DNA from: Certhia americana | Taxonomy: Eukaryota; Chordata; Aves; Passeriformes; Certhiidae | Direction of reading: 5' to 3' | DNA length: 64,000 nt | Assembly (NCBI GenBank): GCA_018697195.1 | Contig: CM031858.1 | Coordinates: forward strand, 77,648,818 to 77,712,817 | Shown: piece after piece, positions 1 to 15,024 of the stretch | Layout of the letters: every line of letters begins with the position of its first letter | Position numbering within the stretch: position 1 is the stretch's first letter | Notes under the pieces: model-generated | The model's database searches: none | Told to the model about the DNA's origin: nothing | Seen by the model: the letters and a program-made list of their open reading frames with translations, nothing else | Made by a program: the position numbers and the translations under genes

Positions 1-3000
1 AAGTCCCTCCCTTTAGCTTTCCTCAACTTCAACCCTTACCTTTGTGAGAACATATGATTCATCATATCTAATATGTGGTTTTATTCCTAGTCTTTTCTTG
101 TGGTATTTAAAAATAGTTTGGATTTTTCCATTCATGCTGTGATGAAGATAAAATAGTGTTAAAGCAGTGCTGCAGTATCAAAGTGGTTGTACACACAGCA
201 GAGCACCAAATTAATTCAGAGCATCTGTAATGTTTGATCACCCAAGGGGAGAGATACACAAAGAAAATCAGTACCATCTAAAAGCAATTTCTGAAGCAAT
301 TTCTTCTGCAGAGATTGTCATGTAAGAGACAATGAATTTGATAAACATCAACACATTATCATCAGACCATTCAGGGTATGAGTATGAATAAAGTTTTAAA
401 TTAGAGAAGGACCAGAAAAGAATGCTAGAAATGTGTGTACAGAAGAATATGAGAGATGTCTGGCATAGATACTTGACAGAAACAAGTGTTCTAGGTTCTG
501 CATCATCAGCTATTTCTATGAAATTGTTGGTGCAAGACTAGGAAAAGTTCAGTTCAAGATCACATTATGATAGTTTTATCCCTCTATGACAAAGCTAATA
601 GAATGGCACTTTTCTTTTAGCATAAACTTTGTTTTCTAAACAGCAAAACCAATGCATTAAAAATTCTGAACTGTCAAATGTATTATATTTTGTTAAGCAA
701 CAAATGTCATAATTATTATTGCATTGTATTCTGGTAATAAACAAATAGATGCAAAGATTATGGACATTTGTATGGTGCATTCATTTTCTAAATGGGTAAG
801 TGAAGCATGAAGTTAGGTTTTCAAAAATACAACATGAAATTGGTGGCTAAACTTGAATTTAATTGATGATGAAAGGAAAAATTTTCAACAGATATTAATT
901 GGGAGTTTAGACAAAGTCTAAAGGGAAAACAAACAAACAAGCAAACACAGAATCCCCTCTTGGAAACTTAGGTGCTTTAAAAACCATTGCTGCCTCTATT
1001 TGTGTCAATTATGTAAGCAAGTAAAGCTGCACTACTGGATATATTGAAGGCAATGTTACATTGGCTGTTCTGAGCATATTAGGCATAAGCAAAATCATTC
1101 AAAATGCACAAAACAAGCCTCCACTTAGATAAGTCCCCCACAGGGCCCTATTTAGAAAATGCATTCAGAGCAAAATTAGTGTATAAAGACAACACATATT
1201 ATGGTATCATGCATAAGAAGAGCAGCCCCAGTCATTTCAAAGCACGGAAAAAAAAGAGAAGCAAAAAAAAAAAAAGAACCTGACTCTGTGGCCCAATGAT
1301 GACAGCATCTCTGCTGTAAACAGAAAAATATTGTTTGCTTCAGGGAGTGCTTATACATCTTGTACTTATCAGCCATGGGGTAAAGTACACTACATATAAG
1401 CAAGCACTGGAACCAAACACTGTAATCTAGGGCTTTTGCTGGTTAAATGCTCCAAAAAAACATCACTAGATCACAAATTTTATTTTGGATCCATCAGTCT
1501 GATCTTAATATCAGAGTTTCATCAACAAAATAAGCTTACTTTCACCAAAAAAGTAAGTTCACCTTTGCTTCAAGATTTGTTCTTAGTTAGGTTATAGGTG
1601 CTACTGGAGAACAAGGTTAGGGTTTTCCGTGGCAAAGAATGCTTGTTTTCTATTTCTCTGGGACAAATGCGATTACTGAATTGATAGTAGATAAAAGATA
1701 GTAGAAGCAATAATCATCCCAAACCGCATTTTTTTCTTCTTCACTAAGCCTGGTGATCTGAACAAACATCCTGCTTAAAGACATACATAAGGGTGAGTGT
1801 GTTAAACTGTATGTCTAAACAGAGATTAGAAATACATTAAGCATTTGATTGTTCCATTTTAAAACTGAGATTAAAATAAAGTTCAGTGAGCAGACTAACA
1901 ACTCAACAAGCAAGTTACAATCCACGTGGACGGAAATTCAGAGCTTAAATGGGAACAGTGCAATACTGACTCTACTGCCCATGTGAAAAGGGGCAACAGT
2001 TTCTACTGTAGGCAGATTAAAGAGATTTCAGTTATAAAGAAGAAACCTTAACTATAAAGAAGGAAACTTAATTATCCTATTTGTACTGAACAAGTATAAT
2101 AAAAATAGTGAGAATATCAGAACTTTAGAAAACGGCAATGACTTTTTTAGGAAATATTTAGGTTAAAGATGTCAAATGAAATCCTAGATTTAGCCATGAG
2201 AGACATATAACAACTGGTTTAACATCTTTAAGAGGTGCTATGAAAATGGCCATAAAGGAAACATCAAGACTTTTATAAAAGGAAGTCACCTTACAGACCT
2301 ACTAGAATTCTCTGCAGGGTCCAACAGCTGCAGGAACAAAGATCATCCATTTCACGCCATCTTCCTGGTTTCTCTAAAATGCCTTCGCAACTTGCTCACG
2401 AAAGGTTTTGAAAGGAACTATATAGCCCTCTTATAAAAGGAATGTCACTGCACAGATAAATAATTGATTAGAGGTAGGGAAGTAAAGCACAGGAGTGGAG
2501 AAGGGCCACCGGGCAATTTTCACTTTGGTTTGTTGTGCTTAACACTTGAAAATCAGGGTGAGGAACAGAATGATGAAGTGTTCTACTAAATTTTTTTTCT
2601 CAGAATAGAATGGACAAGAACAAATGAGAACAACTTAAGGTGAGAGACTTATGAAGTGAATGACTACACAATAAAACTTCAAGTAAAAGTCATCATATAT
2701 GAAGAAATCCCATCTGGGAAAAAAAAAGTATTTACTTCATGAAGAGAAAGGAAACTCTGAGACCACCTTGGAAATGTGATTAGAAAATACAGCTCTATGA
2801 GGAATGTCATCTTACTATTTAACATCAATCAAAACACCCAAATCAAATCCTTTGAAGTATTTCAAAAGACAGAGGAAAAAAACAGAATGTGATTATGCTT
2901 CATAATAAATGCTTCGTTTACCTGCCTCCTGAAAAGAATTGTGTAGCTTGCTTCCATCTCAAAACTTGTGCAAAAGCTCAGAGAGGTAAATTCAGGGCAA

Positions 3001-6000
3001 GAAGAATGATCAAAGTTATGGAATATTTTCTCACTGGGAATGGCTAAGTGGGCTGTACTTTTCCACCTGTAAAAGAGCTGAATCCTAAATAAACAATAGA
3101 TTGAAGAGAATTGGTTTTATGTCTCTCACCTAATAGCAGAATTTATTGTATTAAGCCAGTAAGATCCAAACTGAAGAGAAATAAAAGGAAATTATTCTGC
3201 AGGCAACATGTGGATGAAGCAGAATTCCCTAGCACAAGACTTTTTGAGTGTCATCTGTTTGGGTTTACAAACAATCTGGATTTGATTCTGCATGCAGTGA
3301 GAGTTACGTTATGAATACCTAATTCAGAAACGCAGATGTTGGTTTAACATGTGTGAGTGCATTTGCATATATAGGATATATATGTCAGGGAATAGGTTGA
3401 GAGGAAGAAAGTAGAAGAGGGAAGCTTATATATATATTTTGCAATGAGCTAAAATTCTTTGCAAAATGCTCACATGCATGGAAGCAACATGTAGATAGCT
3501 CCTAAAAGAATCTGCCTCATTCATCTCATGTTAATATCTCCTTGGGAACGCATTTCCATTTTTCCTTTAACTTTATCAATTTTGAAAGTTGCAAATTCAC
3601 CAGATGAAACAAAAATCCTGTCAATCAGTGTCAACCCACATACTATTCTAAATTTTGAACAAGCAGCAGAACTTTATATCTCCAAGTTCCACCTTCTTTA
3701 AAATTCATTCTCTTCTCATTTTCTTAAATCAGAAAAGGAATTAATTGCCTTTCTGAGGAAGTCAGCTGTTTATCTCCTCAAAAAAAGAGTTGGGCACAAG
3801 GGAATGGACAATTCCCAGTTCTAAAACATTAGTGGTGGGGTTGGAAGTTTATTATCTTTAGCTTCCCCTTACTCTAGATTTATTGATTATTATTTTATAT
3901 TGATCTCTGTATAAAATATTTTTTTAGAACCATTTCTACCAAATTTTCACAGAGGTATTTCAGCCATGACATAACTTCCAGCCTAAAATGCATGTGCAGC
4001 TATAAACGTCATAGGCTTTGAATCATATTTAGGTACAACACAGCTAGCTTTCTAAATTTCCACTCTTTTTTCTTTGCTTTTGAATTTTTCAACTGGAAAA
4101 CTGATCACACAAACATATGTAATATTCTATTAAATGTCCTTCATGTTTATTGACAGGAAATGTGCCTATATTAACTGAAGAGATCTGGAAAAAAAAAAAT
4201 GCCATAAACTCACAACCAATTTAATATTTTATTTCATTCAATTATTTTTGAAAATCAGTATTTAAGAAATCATGTCACTCTACAACATATGGTCAAAGAT
4301 CACCTCTAACAGCAAGCCCAGATGTTATTCTTAATTTCAAATGTTTTTATAGCAACTTTTCCCACTTTTATTTTAAACATTTCCTTCCTTTTCTAAAATA
4401 ATTTCATTCTTCTATGAAATAAAATATTTTAAACCTTTTTCCAGACAGTTCTCTCAGGTACTTCTCAATGTTATGAAGCTCAAACACATTTCATGTTGGT
4501 AGATCAAAAAATTCCATTGCCATAATCAGAAGGAGGATCCTGTGATGAATCAATTATATTTCTCTGTTCAATGTTGTCCTTTTAAAACTACATGAAACTT
4601 TTCAGTCTTAACACAAAGAGAACATTTTCAGTTCTGAAAAAATGCCATATCCAGGAAAAAGTTGTTTGGTTACAATACTGAAAATACCCTAAAAGCAAAT
4701 ACACAAAGTTCTACAAGAACAAGCCATGCCTTGGACTCCAACATCAAAATGTTTTGTAATTCACCTATCATGTTTAAAATAGAACTGTGCATATGCATGC
4801 AGGTGCTTGAGTGTTTTACTCCCTACCAACATGAATCTTTTATCGTCCATTGAATCTATCATAGGGAGAAGACACTAAAGTAACATTTATTGTAAACAAA
4901 GTCATTCAACAAGGCACTTTTGCATAATACACACCAAGATTCAATGTTGTACGGTAAACATTTTTATAGTTTAAGTGTCAAAAAAATCTGCTGCATAGCA
5001 ATGCAGCAATTTTACCTACCAAAGAGAAAAATGTAGATGGCCTATAATTTAGTACACTAAACATTTGAAAGGAAAGTGAAAAAGCCTGGAAGACAGCATT
5101 ATTCAGAAATCATTATAGATTTTTATCGTTAGCAATTATGAAGATTATCTCTCAAGTTCGCATTTTATGATTCTCAATAGATCACAGAAATAATAGGTTC
5201 ATGTTAATATATTTACTTATAGCAATATATTTATTTATTAGGAAAATACTGATGTATTTTAAATGACCATAAAAATAAGAAAAAGTATTCCAACCCGATG
5301 CTGCCATAACATTTTTTTCTTTATAAACAAGTAATTATTTCTCACTAGGGTTCCATTTTAATCAACAGTTTTCTAGATCTTCCATATTCCAGGGATCAAA
5401 AATTTCCACCTTGGCAACATAATAAAGATTATCACACTGAGATATCTTCATTGTCCTGCAAAGTGAAACTTAAAAGAATCAGAAATAAATGAAGAACAAG
5501 CTGAGTACTCCATGTCTTGATAGGCACGTGGGAATGGAAAAACTTGAAACTAAAAAGCATTAGCTTAAGGATATTCTGTTTGATATTATAATATATATTA
5601 TTATATTAATTATGTATTTTATATATTACTTGTCTCAAAATATCAACCAAGGGAAAAGAAAAGTTAGTTAACAGTTAGAGAAAAAAGGGAAATTTTATAG
5701 ACTGCAGTTAGTTTCCCAAAGGCACAAAATTTTCTCTGAAGTATAAACTTTATATAATTCAGAGACCAAATTTGTCAAGTCAAATGGTACGAGTTGTTCT
5801 GGTTATTGATAGCATATTTTTGCACCATGTATTTAATGTGTGAGGGGTCTCCTCTCAGTTTTTTATCTGACAGAATCTGTTTGGTGTGGGGAAGAAGAAG
5901 AAAGGCAGATATTTAACAATCAAGGGTGAGGCAGACAATAAGGGTTTACTGAAATGAACATTAAAAAACAAATTTAAAAGTGCCAAATAAAACAAAGTTC

Positions 6001-7650
6001 AATTCCCTATATAGGAACTAATTTTTATAAGCTTATCCAGCACAACTCCTATGCTAAGGTTTTTTCATTTGTCCAGTGACTTTTTGTGGTGCTGCAGAGT
6101 ACTCAGACCTCTCTAAATCCATGGCCTTAAGGGTAAGTTAGGCAACCTTAAGAACAGCAGTTGTTTGCTTCTGCTCCACAGAAACATTTAGTATCTTCTC
6201 GAGGTTTGAGGTTTTTATCTTGTTACTTCTGCTCATATGGAAATTTTGGTGTGCAGTAGATACGGAATGTTAACTGACCCCATCCCAGATAATTTTGTGA
6301 TGCAAAATGAAGTCAGTTTTCACATACTGAGCTTCCACTAACTGAAAACATATTATTAATTTATTGCAGGTCCTGCCAGGCTGCATGGAGGGATGGCAGA
6401 AAACAAAGAATACAAACAATTGAACTTAAAGGTTCACTTTTAATGAGAAATGTATTTATTTTTTATTTTTAGTAAATTTTAAAAGACACAGAATGGTCCT
6501 ATTTTCCAACAGATTTCCATAATAATTAAACTCAAATATTACAGAAAAACAGCCTGATCACATTTCATTATAGTAAAGTCAAAGAGAATTAAGTTAAAGT
6601 TAAAATTAGAAACTGTTATAAAGACATGAAGAAAATTGACTTTTGATCAATTTTTCCATTATAGTTCTGAGTTATTCAAGTTGCATAATAAAGGCCAAAT
6701 ACCAAAGCATCCCAATTAACACTGTAACATTTTTCTTCATTGCAATTTGGCATTTTATTTCTTAAATAGAAGGTGGGTACTTCTTTCTTTTTTCCTTTTT
6801 CTCCCAACAGTATTAGTCTGAGGCTATGGCAGCAAACCTATTATAAATTGTCAGCAAGTAGCTGTGCTGTCCTGGGAAGAGAGTAGGATAAGAATTGTCT
6901 CTGAAATTTATTTCTCTGATTTCCTTTTGCTCTGGGCAGGTAGTAAATTTGCTGTGACCTCTAGTGGCACAAATTATGATGTTAGTTTAGCTGTGCTTGT
7001 TTTGTGATTTGGGTCAGAATGTCATTATGTCTCAACTCCATTTTCTCTGCCTTTCCTCTTAACTGCAATGCATGGATAGCAGCCATTCTTTTATGCACCC
7101 TGTACAGGAAGTATAAAGAATTCAGCCTCTATCCAGGTTACTTTAAGGGCATGTAAAATAAATGAAAAAAGAAATGCTAAGAATTGTGTTGCAGCTAACA
7201 AGACAGTGTACATATTCACAACACTGACACACCAATATCTGTTTTTACTGTCATTGTCAGAGCAATGCACTTTTCAGTAGGGGTGAAGACAAAAAGTATT
7301 AGCTACAATGAAGATATGAAAGCAATAAAAGTGCAGTAGGACTCTTCAGTCTTGCCTGCAAGATTATAAAACATTACTTCTAGGACAAAGTCAAAATATA
7401 TCATAACTCTGAAAGGGTTGTCTATGACAAGCCATCGGAATACATGAGAAAAATTGGAAGACTCCTTCCTGGCATAAATAAAAAGGGTTCCTGCAGGAGT
7501 ACCTTGAGATCCAAACATGCAATGTAATAGCAATTCTTTCCTAATGGAAAATGTACATACTTAACTTCAATTTGCAAGATATGAACAAAATTTTAAGAGA
7601 CAATTCTTTGGTTTGGGGAAAGAAGCTTAAAAATATCAATTCACTGCAGG
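1..7650. other. Unique AT-rich DNA, no gene supported
   Basis: No open frame here exceeds about 76 codons, and none shows a recognisable domain or flanking splice pattern. The stretch is AT-rich with short A and T runs, a (TA)n patch near 3430 and an AT-only patch near 5580-5630. I see no LINE or LTR ends. It looks like intergenic or intronic avian DNA; conserved noncoding elements could be hidden here but cannot be seen without alignment. Confidence 0.6.
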
Positions 7651-7659
7651 ACTGAAGAA

Positions 7660-8632
7660 TCAGGAGTTATTGTTGAATATTGACTGCTTGGTAGATGAGG
7701 AATTGGTTGTATGGTCACATCCAAGGCATAGTGGTCAGTGTTGGAATATCCCAATGTACATTAGTGAAAAGTGGTTTCTGTCAGGGGCCAGTACTGGGAC
7801 CAGAACAGATGATGCCTTCATCAATGGCATTGGCAGTGGGATAGAGCACAACCTCAGCAGGTTTGCAGATGACACCAAGCTGAGTGGTGTATGTGACAAG
7901 CCTGAAGAATGGGATGCCATCCAGAAGGACCTGGACAAGATTGCGAAGTGGGCACATGGGAATCTCTTGAGGTTTATCAAGGTGCAGCTCCTGGGTTGGG
8001 GCAGCCCCTGGTATCAATAGGGGCTGGGGGATGAAGAGATGAAGAGGAGGCCTGCCAAGAAGAACTTGGGGATGGAAATGGTGGAGAGACTGCTTATGTC
8101 TCAGCAATGTGGACTCACAGCCCAGAAAGCCAAATGTGTCCTGGGCTGCACCCAAAGCAGCGTGGCCAGCAGGGGAGGGAGAGGATTCTGCCCCTCTGCT
8201 CTGCTCCAGCGACACCCCACCTGCAGTGCTGCATCCAGCTCTGGGGTCCCAGCATAGGAAGGACAGGGATCTGTAGCAGCAAGTCCAGAGGAGGGGTGTA
8301 AAGCTAATCAGGAGGCTGAAGCACCTCTCCTACAAGGTAAATGTTAAGAGAATTGGAATTGTTCAGCCTCGAGAAGGCTCCAGTATGATCTAATTGTATC
8401 TTTTCAGTACTTAAAGGGGGCCTTCTAGACCTGCAGTGACAGCGCTAGAGATAACGGATTTAAACTAAAAGGTAGGTTAATATAAAGTTGCTTTTTTTAC
8501 TGAGAGGGTGGTAAAACACTGGAACAGGTTGCACAGAGAAGTAGTGGGTGCCCTGTCCCTGCTCGTTGCAGGGTAGTTGGACTAGATGGCTTTTAAGGTT
8601 TCCTTGTTCCCCAGACTGTTCTAGGATTAACT
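7660..8632 (+). mobile_element. CR1 LINE fragment (end of RT ORF plus 3' UTR)
   Basis: Around 7860-7985 the plus strand encodes the CR1 reverse-transcriptase tail FADDTKLSGV followed by a DAIQKDLDKIAKWA-like stretch, a hallmark of avian CR1 ORF2. The preceding DNA (about 7760-7860) resembles the CR1 region between the RT catalytic block and this motif. The downstream sequence has typical CR1 3' wording, such as a block resembling 'cagctctggggtccccagca', 'ggagggg..taaagctaatcaggaggctgaagcacctctcctacaaggt' in short matches, and 'ctagatggct' near the end. The copy is 5'-truncated and full of stops and indels, so it is dead. The exact 5' boundary is uncertain; the 3' end near 8632 is inferred from loss of CR1-like sequence. 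Confidence 0.85.
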
Positions 8633-11600
8633 CAGAATTTTAAAGGACCATTCAAATTTATTGAATTATATTAGTGACCTTTCAATTTTTGTCTTGCTAT
8701 ATCAAACACTTTGAGATGTCTGTGACTTCCATAATGCCATTGTTTAATTGCGTTTTCACCTTTTTTTTTTAATCAGGAGTTTCACGTTACTGAATTTTGT
8801 GCACCTTACTGAACCACCCAGATTTTGCAGGCTCCCCACACAGACAGTATAAAAATATTAGTCTTATCTAGAAAATTATATGGAGCAAAATCCTGGGACT
8901 GCTTTTCTGATTAGCTTCTCTTAGCTGCCTGCTGTGGCAAATATTTCAGATTGAGGTTTCTCTACATGTATTTATTCCTCCTGCAAGTATTTACAATCAA
9001 ATAAATTTTGTGGGAAAAAATCCTACAGTAACAATTATCACCTTTTTGGAAGGAGTAAGGTCCTATTACTATCAGCTTCAGAAGCAGCTCAATTTAATAA
9101 GAATTGACAGCTTCTAAAGTCTCTTGTGATGCCATCATTACAGGAATTAACTTCTTAAAAATTTGAGCTTAAGAAAGTTTTATCTGAGGATAAGCCATTC
9201 TTCTGAAGAAACTTTTTTCACATCCAGAATCAGAATTAGTTCTAGAGGAGACATGAATTTTTACTACATCCAAAAAGCTTAAAGATCGTATTTTTTAAAA
9301 TATGTACAACTAAAATACTTTGATACCATATTAGGTATTTTATAATATAAAGCAATAGATGAATCTTATACAAAATCACTATTGTTTGCAGTTAGTTATA
9401 CTATAAAAATTAATGAAAAAATGAACCCATTTCCACTGTTGACAACTACAGAAAACCAGTATATTCCAATAGCACTTAATATACAATTATCAAGAAACTG
9501 TGTATCTTCGGATTTTTGACTATAAAAGCAGGCGCAATTATTAATAGTAAGTTCATCTGAATCATATAGTTGGTCTTGAGACACAGACAGACTTTTCAAA
9601 ACATCCTGTTCTGATACCTGTAATACCTCCAATCTCTCTTCCAACAAATTTTTCCTGGGTTTTTGTTTGCTTGTTTTTTTAATAAATTGAATTACTGAAT
9701 TTTGGAACAAGCTTTTGGAAAGACAATACGTATCAGCTCCGTGAAGTCTGTATTGTGAGTCAGCTGGCTGTAACTGCTTTGACTGGAAAATCTCTCTGCA
9801 GCTGAGGAACAAACCTCCCAAACGACCCCAGTGGTGTGGCAAGGCTGCCTCACTCACTGTTCAGTGCCTGCCCGCAAGACAAGTCCTCACCCCCACCCCT
9901 TTCCTTCAGCACTTGCTTTCAGTGACAGTGACAGATGCAGTGTTGCTTCTCACACGTTTAGTGGATGATCTATATATTCTGTTAACATTTCATCTGGGTC
10001 ACCAAAGGAGTGAAGATGCTAAGATAAAGGTCCAGCAACATAAAAACCCCATTTTTCTTACTGTTACATCGTGTTGTAGACTGTCAGTTGTAGAATTATT
10101 TGAACTTTTCTAGTACTCTGCTTTCTCATCAACTTCCTTCAATCTTAGCAGCAATCAAAAACTATTAATCTCTAGGCTGAACAGAAATATCAACACCTTG
10201 CTGCATTTTTTCCATCTCTATATGATTTTATAGGCAAATAATTGCTTTGTTTCTCATGTCATTTCCTGGACTGCAATCTAATGAGAGTAACTGAAAAACA
10301 TACAGATTTCTTCCACTTTTACAGGTGATGATAGCTCAATTTTATTACCTACTGCCTGGTTTCCCCATTACTGCCAACATATTTATTTTTTTTCCTGTTC
10401 AGTTTCTTTATTCCAGAGTTCATTCATAGTGAAACAAAAAATCTATCCCTTACTACAGAACACAGATTAAAAAAAGCATACACGGTTCCTAGCCTAAGAA
10501 AATCATATGGAAGGAAGCTTAGAAAACCTAAAAAAACCCAAGAAACTTCTCTGACTTCACTGAAATTTTTAACAGTTGCCCAATGGCAAGATAGAAAAGT
10601 CTGAAAATGCCTCCTCCATGATACATCAGCTTTTGGGTAAGAAAGTCTACTATTAAAAAGTAGCAATAAAAAATCATTTTATTCACAACTTTTAATGTCC
10701 ATATTCCTATCACCAGCTGACTTTTACTACTTGCTTCCAGCTCCTTCAACTCCATGTAACTTTGGAACATATATGAAAATTTGACCAACAAATTTGTTTG
10801 GAGTCTGCCCCTCAAGTGGTTCATTGAGTATTAATGAATAGTAAGGGAAAATTACCAAAAGAGAGCACAATTATATTAAACGCATCACCCTCTTTAAATG
10901 CCTATAGAAGCATTACTGAAATATTCCAAGTAATTCTAGATTCAGTAATTTAGTAAAACTTAGAAAAAGTTCATGACATGATCAGAAAAGTTCATGCTGA
11001 GCAGTGGAGATGCAAAGCATTTCATCTTAATAATAAGGAAATTACTTCCTATCAAAGATTACCAAACTAAAACATTTCCAATTGTGTTAGTACATCTTCT
11101 AGATAAAAAAGAAATCAAGCTTTAATACATTGCAAATATAATCAGCAAATATAATGTGTTGTAGCAATTCTGAGTCCTCATGAAAAATGTTAATTCTGAG
11201 AAGGTGATAGTTGGAAGTTATTCACCAAAGCAATTATAAAACATTTGTCCAAACTATTCCCTCAGTACTTTTTTCGTCTGCCTTCTCTATGCCATTTTTA
11301 AAAAGAAGGACAGAAGAATCAGTTTGCCATTCGAACACTGATCAATAGAGTCCATTGTAAAAAAAACCCATGGATAACCAAAATTTCAGCTTCAAAAACT
11401 GTCAAAGTCTTGTAATCTTGGGAAAAAATTATGAAAAAACAAAACCTAAACCCCCCATAATGTTGTTGTCAACCTAAAGGCATTTTTTCAATTTTAAGCA
11501 AAAAATAAAGTGTAATTCAAAGTGTCTGAACTTTCCTCAGACTATTTTTTCCTTGATTTCTCCTTTGGTCTTGGCTGTTTTAGACTCTCACCACTTGAGG

Positions 11601-14600
11601 CCTCTCTGGATCAGCAAGAGAGTTGAGCTCTTTCTCTTTTTCCCTCATATCCTTCTCTCCACCCCACCTGAAAATGCTCAGATAATGATTTGGAAATTAC
11701 TTTAAGAATCAAATAGAAAGCACAAAAAAGGCAAAGAATGGAAGCAATAATTACAAGTTGATTTTATGTAACCCAGAAACAGATGCTGCAGTTTTAAGGC
11801 ACAGGCCTAAATGCTGATAATTACCACTGCAGGAAGGAGGTGCAGAACCTGAGCCTTCTATAATTGTTCAATAGCTCAAGGAGGTGAACCAACTTACCTT
11901 TTAGAATTAACTTTTAGGAGCTTACATCTAGAGTAAATTAGCATGACAGCTATCACTGGCAAATGGTTAGGAGGGAGAATTACTAAATAGTTTACAGTGG
12001 CAAAATGCCAAGGGAAAATCATTATAGGCAATGCTGTGTAAATGCTACTAATGCACAAAAGACAATTTTAAATAGACTGCAGTTTACAAGGGGTTTGATA
12101 ATTTTTAAAAAAACCATACTTCTTTCATGCCAAAGCTGAGCAGTTGCTTACCTTGCAGTAGATGACATGCAATGTTACCACTCTGTACTACAAATCAGAA
12201 GTTATAGAATTCCCATGAAAAATGGAAATATTTTCTGTGCTCACAGGGTTTCTCATTTATATGAAAACTAACTTATCTGTGTCAGCTTGCATGAATGGAC
12301 TGCCAAAATGAAACTCAGCATTTCCTGAGTATTTCATCTAGATACCCTCAGCTGAGATAACAGAGGCAGCTATGTTCAAATTATATTTTTCAACAAGGAA
12401 AGAAATAAAAAGATACTTTAAACAAGACAGTTTCTTTTCTTCCTTTCCCCTGAGTTAAGTTTATATTGGATTGGTGATTCTCATGATATTCACTAATAAA
12501 AAGCTATAACCAAAGGAAGCACTAAAGTTGCTACCTCTCCCTGTGTGTCAATACATTTTTTTTTCATATAAATGCAGTCTAAGTCACAATAGATAATAAT
12601 AATGTTTAATATTAAATGCCCAGGTTCAAGATGCCAGTCCACCTTATTTCCTGTCTAGTATATGAGTTTACTAACAACTTTTTCCTCTTCCGAATATTCT
12701 GAAAGGTTTCTCACCTCAGTCAATGTTCTAAAGCTACAAAGGTAAATAAAATGAAAGAAAGTGTGTCCAAACACATTTTTACATGCATCACTAGGCATTT
12801 GTGAAAAAGAGATACTACAGATTCAACAGAAGCAGAGAATATATGGATACAGTTAACAATGAGGGTCTGATTTTTAACAAGCTTTTGCTTATACAAAAGA
12901 GCAATTGCTATTTTGTCTCTTTAGGATTTAAATTTTTGCTACATTCTCATAGGTTATTTTAATGGAGACGCAAAAAAACCCTGCAATGAAATTTTCAGAC
13001 TTCCTGCCCTTGAATTCCTTCCCTAAGGTCCTAGAAAATGTAGGTTCCCCATATTCACTGTGAAGGCTTATGACTGCATATGGAGCAAACAATTGAGAAT
13101 TGTCAGTTCTGACTGCAGTACAAGGAAAAAGTAAATACAACAACTAATTAGAATAGTACTGCTGCACTACAACTTTTCTCTTGGGAAAACAGCTACTGCA
13201 GCAGGGCAGTGGAGTCACAGACCCCACATCACCTTGTTTACACATATTTTTTTGCAAGCCTTGCAATTACTGTGGATTCAGCCTGCTAGTACACCTTCAG
13301 TAGTCTTAGCTTTGCTTCTCAATTTGTTAGATACTAAAGTGCCTAAATACAAAGGACACAGAATCCCTAAATCTCAGCAAAAAAGACACATACCCATAAA
13401 TCTTTTCTCTTGATTCAAGGATACGTTGCCACTATTTTTTTTTAAGATTTGAATGTTTAACATTTAACATTTTTGCCCACCACTGCTATTTTCTGTTAAA
13501 GAAGCCATATAACCAAAACATTCAAATTTTGTAGTACTAATAGAATATTGGTTATTTATTCAGAATTGTGGCATGAATATTCAAATCTGGACAAGAAAGC
13601 ACTCCTCGGAGATAATTGCTTTTCCTCTAAAGTCCATAAATTTTAATTTTCCTTGAAATACTTATTTTAAGTCAAGTCAAATTATTCTGAGAGTCAGGCA
13701 GGCACAATGCAGAAGAAAAAAAAAAAAAAGTGCCAAATCAGGCTTTTCTTACACAGTCATTTCTATCTCAAAATACCTATTATATGTCTAAGGACAAAAT
13801 GCAAACCCAATAAAAAAGAAAAACACTGAAATGGAGAGAACAGAAGGGAGGAAATGAATAGAAAGGACAGTTTAAAAACTTTCTCACAGGAATAGGATGA
13901 CAGCTTTACAGAAAAAGGATATTGCAGGCTACAATGATATGTAATACACCTTGCATGTGGAACAAATCCCATTTTTGTCAGACATCACCTGGATCAAATT
14001 AAGATTAGGGATGACATGTATAGTCATGCAATATGTCTTTTTCAGGGGAATACTTTCAGAATAAAACTCTGTGTTGTTAAGTAGATGATAAGGTTCATGC
14101 CTGTTAACTCTAGTTCACATATTTTAATATTTTCATAGATACTCCAATTAACAAATATAAGGGGCATGGTCTTGTGTGAAATTTCAAGAATACTTTGCCT
14201 TTTGAAAGAATCATATATACAGCCATTATATGAATACTCAATATAGGTGTTATCCATGAGTTTCCAAAGCACGAAACATTATAGAAATGTATGTTTAACC
14301 ATTTTCTTTTTTTTTTCAGAAAAAGTTAGAAGCAGGAAACATGAGTGTGACTGTCATTTCAGGGATTCATAATTTTCTTCCAAATTGTAAGGACATTAGG
14401 ATTCCTTGGAGTTCTCTAAAGCCAAAAGAATTATGAAGAGTCACATCAGGCAGTAAAAGGTGTAAAGGCCACAAGCAATAATGACTCAGTTATTGAGGCT
14501 GAAATAGTTAATAGGAGTATGATATTTGGAACCATTTCCAAGCAAAAGTTTCTGACTAGATGGAAAACACTCTCTGAAGTCTTTAAGGGATAGCAAGTTG

Positions 14601-14785
14601 CTCAGTGTGTAATTTATTTCTATTACCTTTTCAATAAATTTGACTCTTTCTCAGTTTTCAGTCATGAAGTATAAAAAATTCAGAGAACAAACACACAGAA
14701 ATAAACCAAACAGCCCTGTGAGGCCTTCCCAAAACACACTAAAAATGTAAAGGATGACTGAAAGAAGATAAACTAAATACTAAGC
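8633..14785. other. Unique AT-rich DNA, no gene supported
   Basis: The longest open frame (minus strand, 9396-9857, 153 codons) starts at GTG, has no internal ATG and no recognisable domain. No other open frame exceeds 100 codons. Homopolymer runs and AT-rich patches are scattered through it. I recognise no repeat ends or RNA genes. Confidence 0.55.
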
Positions 14786-15024
14786 AGAAAGAGGATGGAT
14801 TCAGGTTGAATATTAGAAAAAAATTTTTACTGTGAGAGTTTTGAGGCACTGGAACAGATTGCTCAAATGAGCTGTCAATGTCCTGTCCCTGGAAGAGTTC
14901 CAAGTCAAGTTGGATGGGAGTTTGAGCAACCTGATCTAGTGGAAGTGCCCCTTCATGTGGCAGAAGATTTGGAACTAAATTATTTTAATGCCCCTTCCAA
15001 CACAAATAACTCTATGATTCTATG
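14786..15024 (+). mobile_element. CR1 LINE 3' end
   Basis: This contains the CR1 3' UTR pattern: 'gattcaggttgaatatta' (growth of the common 'ggttggatattagg' block), a 'ggcactggaacagattgc' segment, 'gatctagtgg', 'cccttccaac', and it finishes in the diagnostic tandem 'ctatgattctatg' at the 3' terminus. The sense is plus. It is a 5'-truncated fragment of about 240 bp, the usual state of CR1 copies in bird genomes. Confidence 0.9.

Noticed and set aside
7781..8215. 144-codon minus-strand frame
   Set aside because: It is the antisense of a CR1 LINE fragment.
9396..9857. 153-codon open frame on the minus strand
   Set aside because: It starts at GTG, contains no internal ATG, shows no known domain and has no evident promoter or splice context; length alone is weak evidence in AT-rich DNA.
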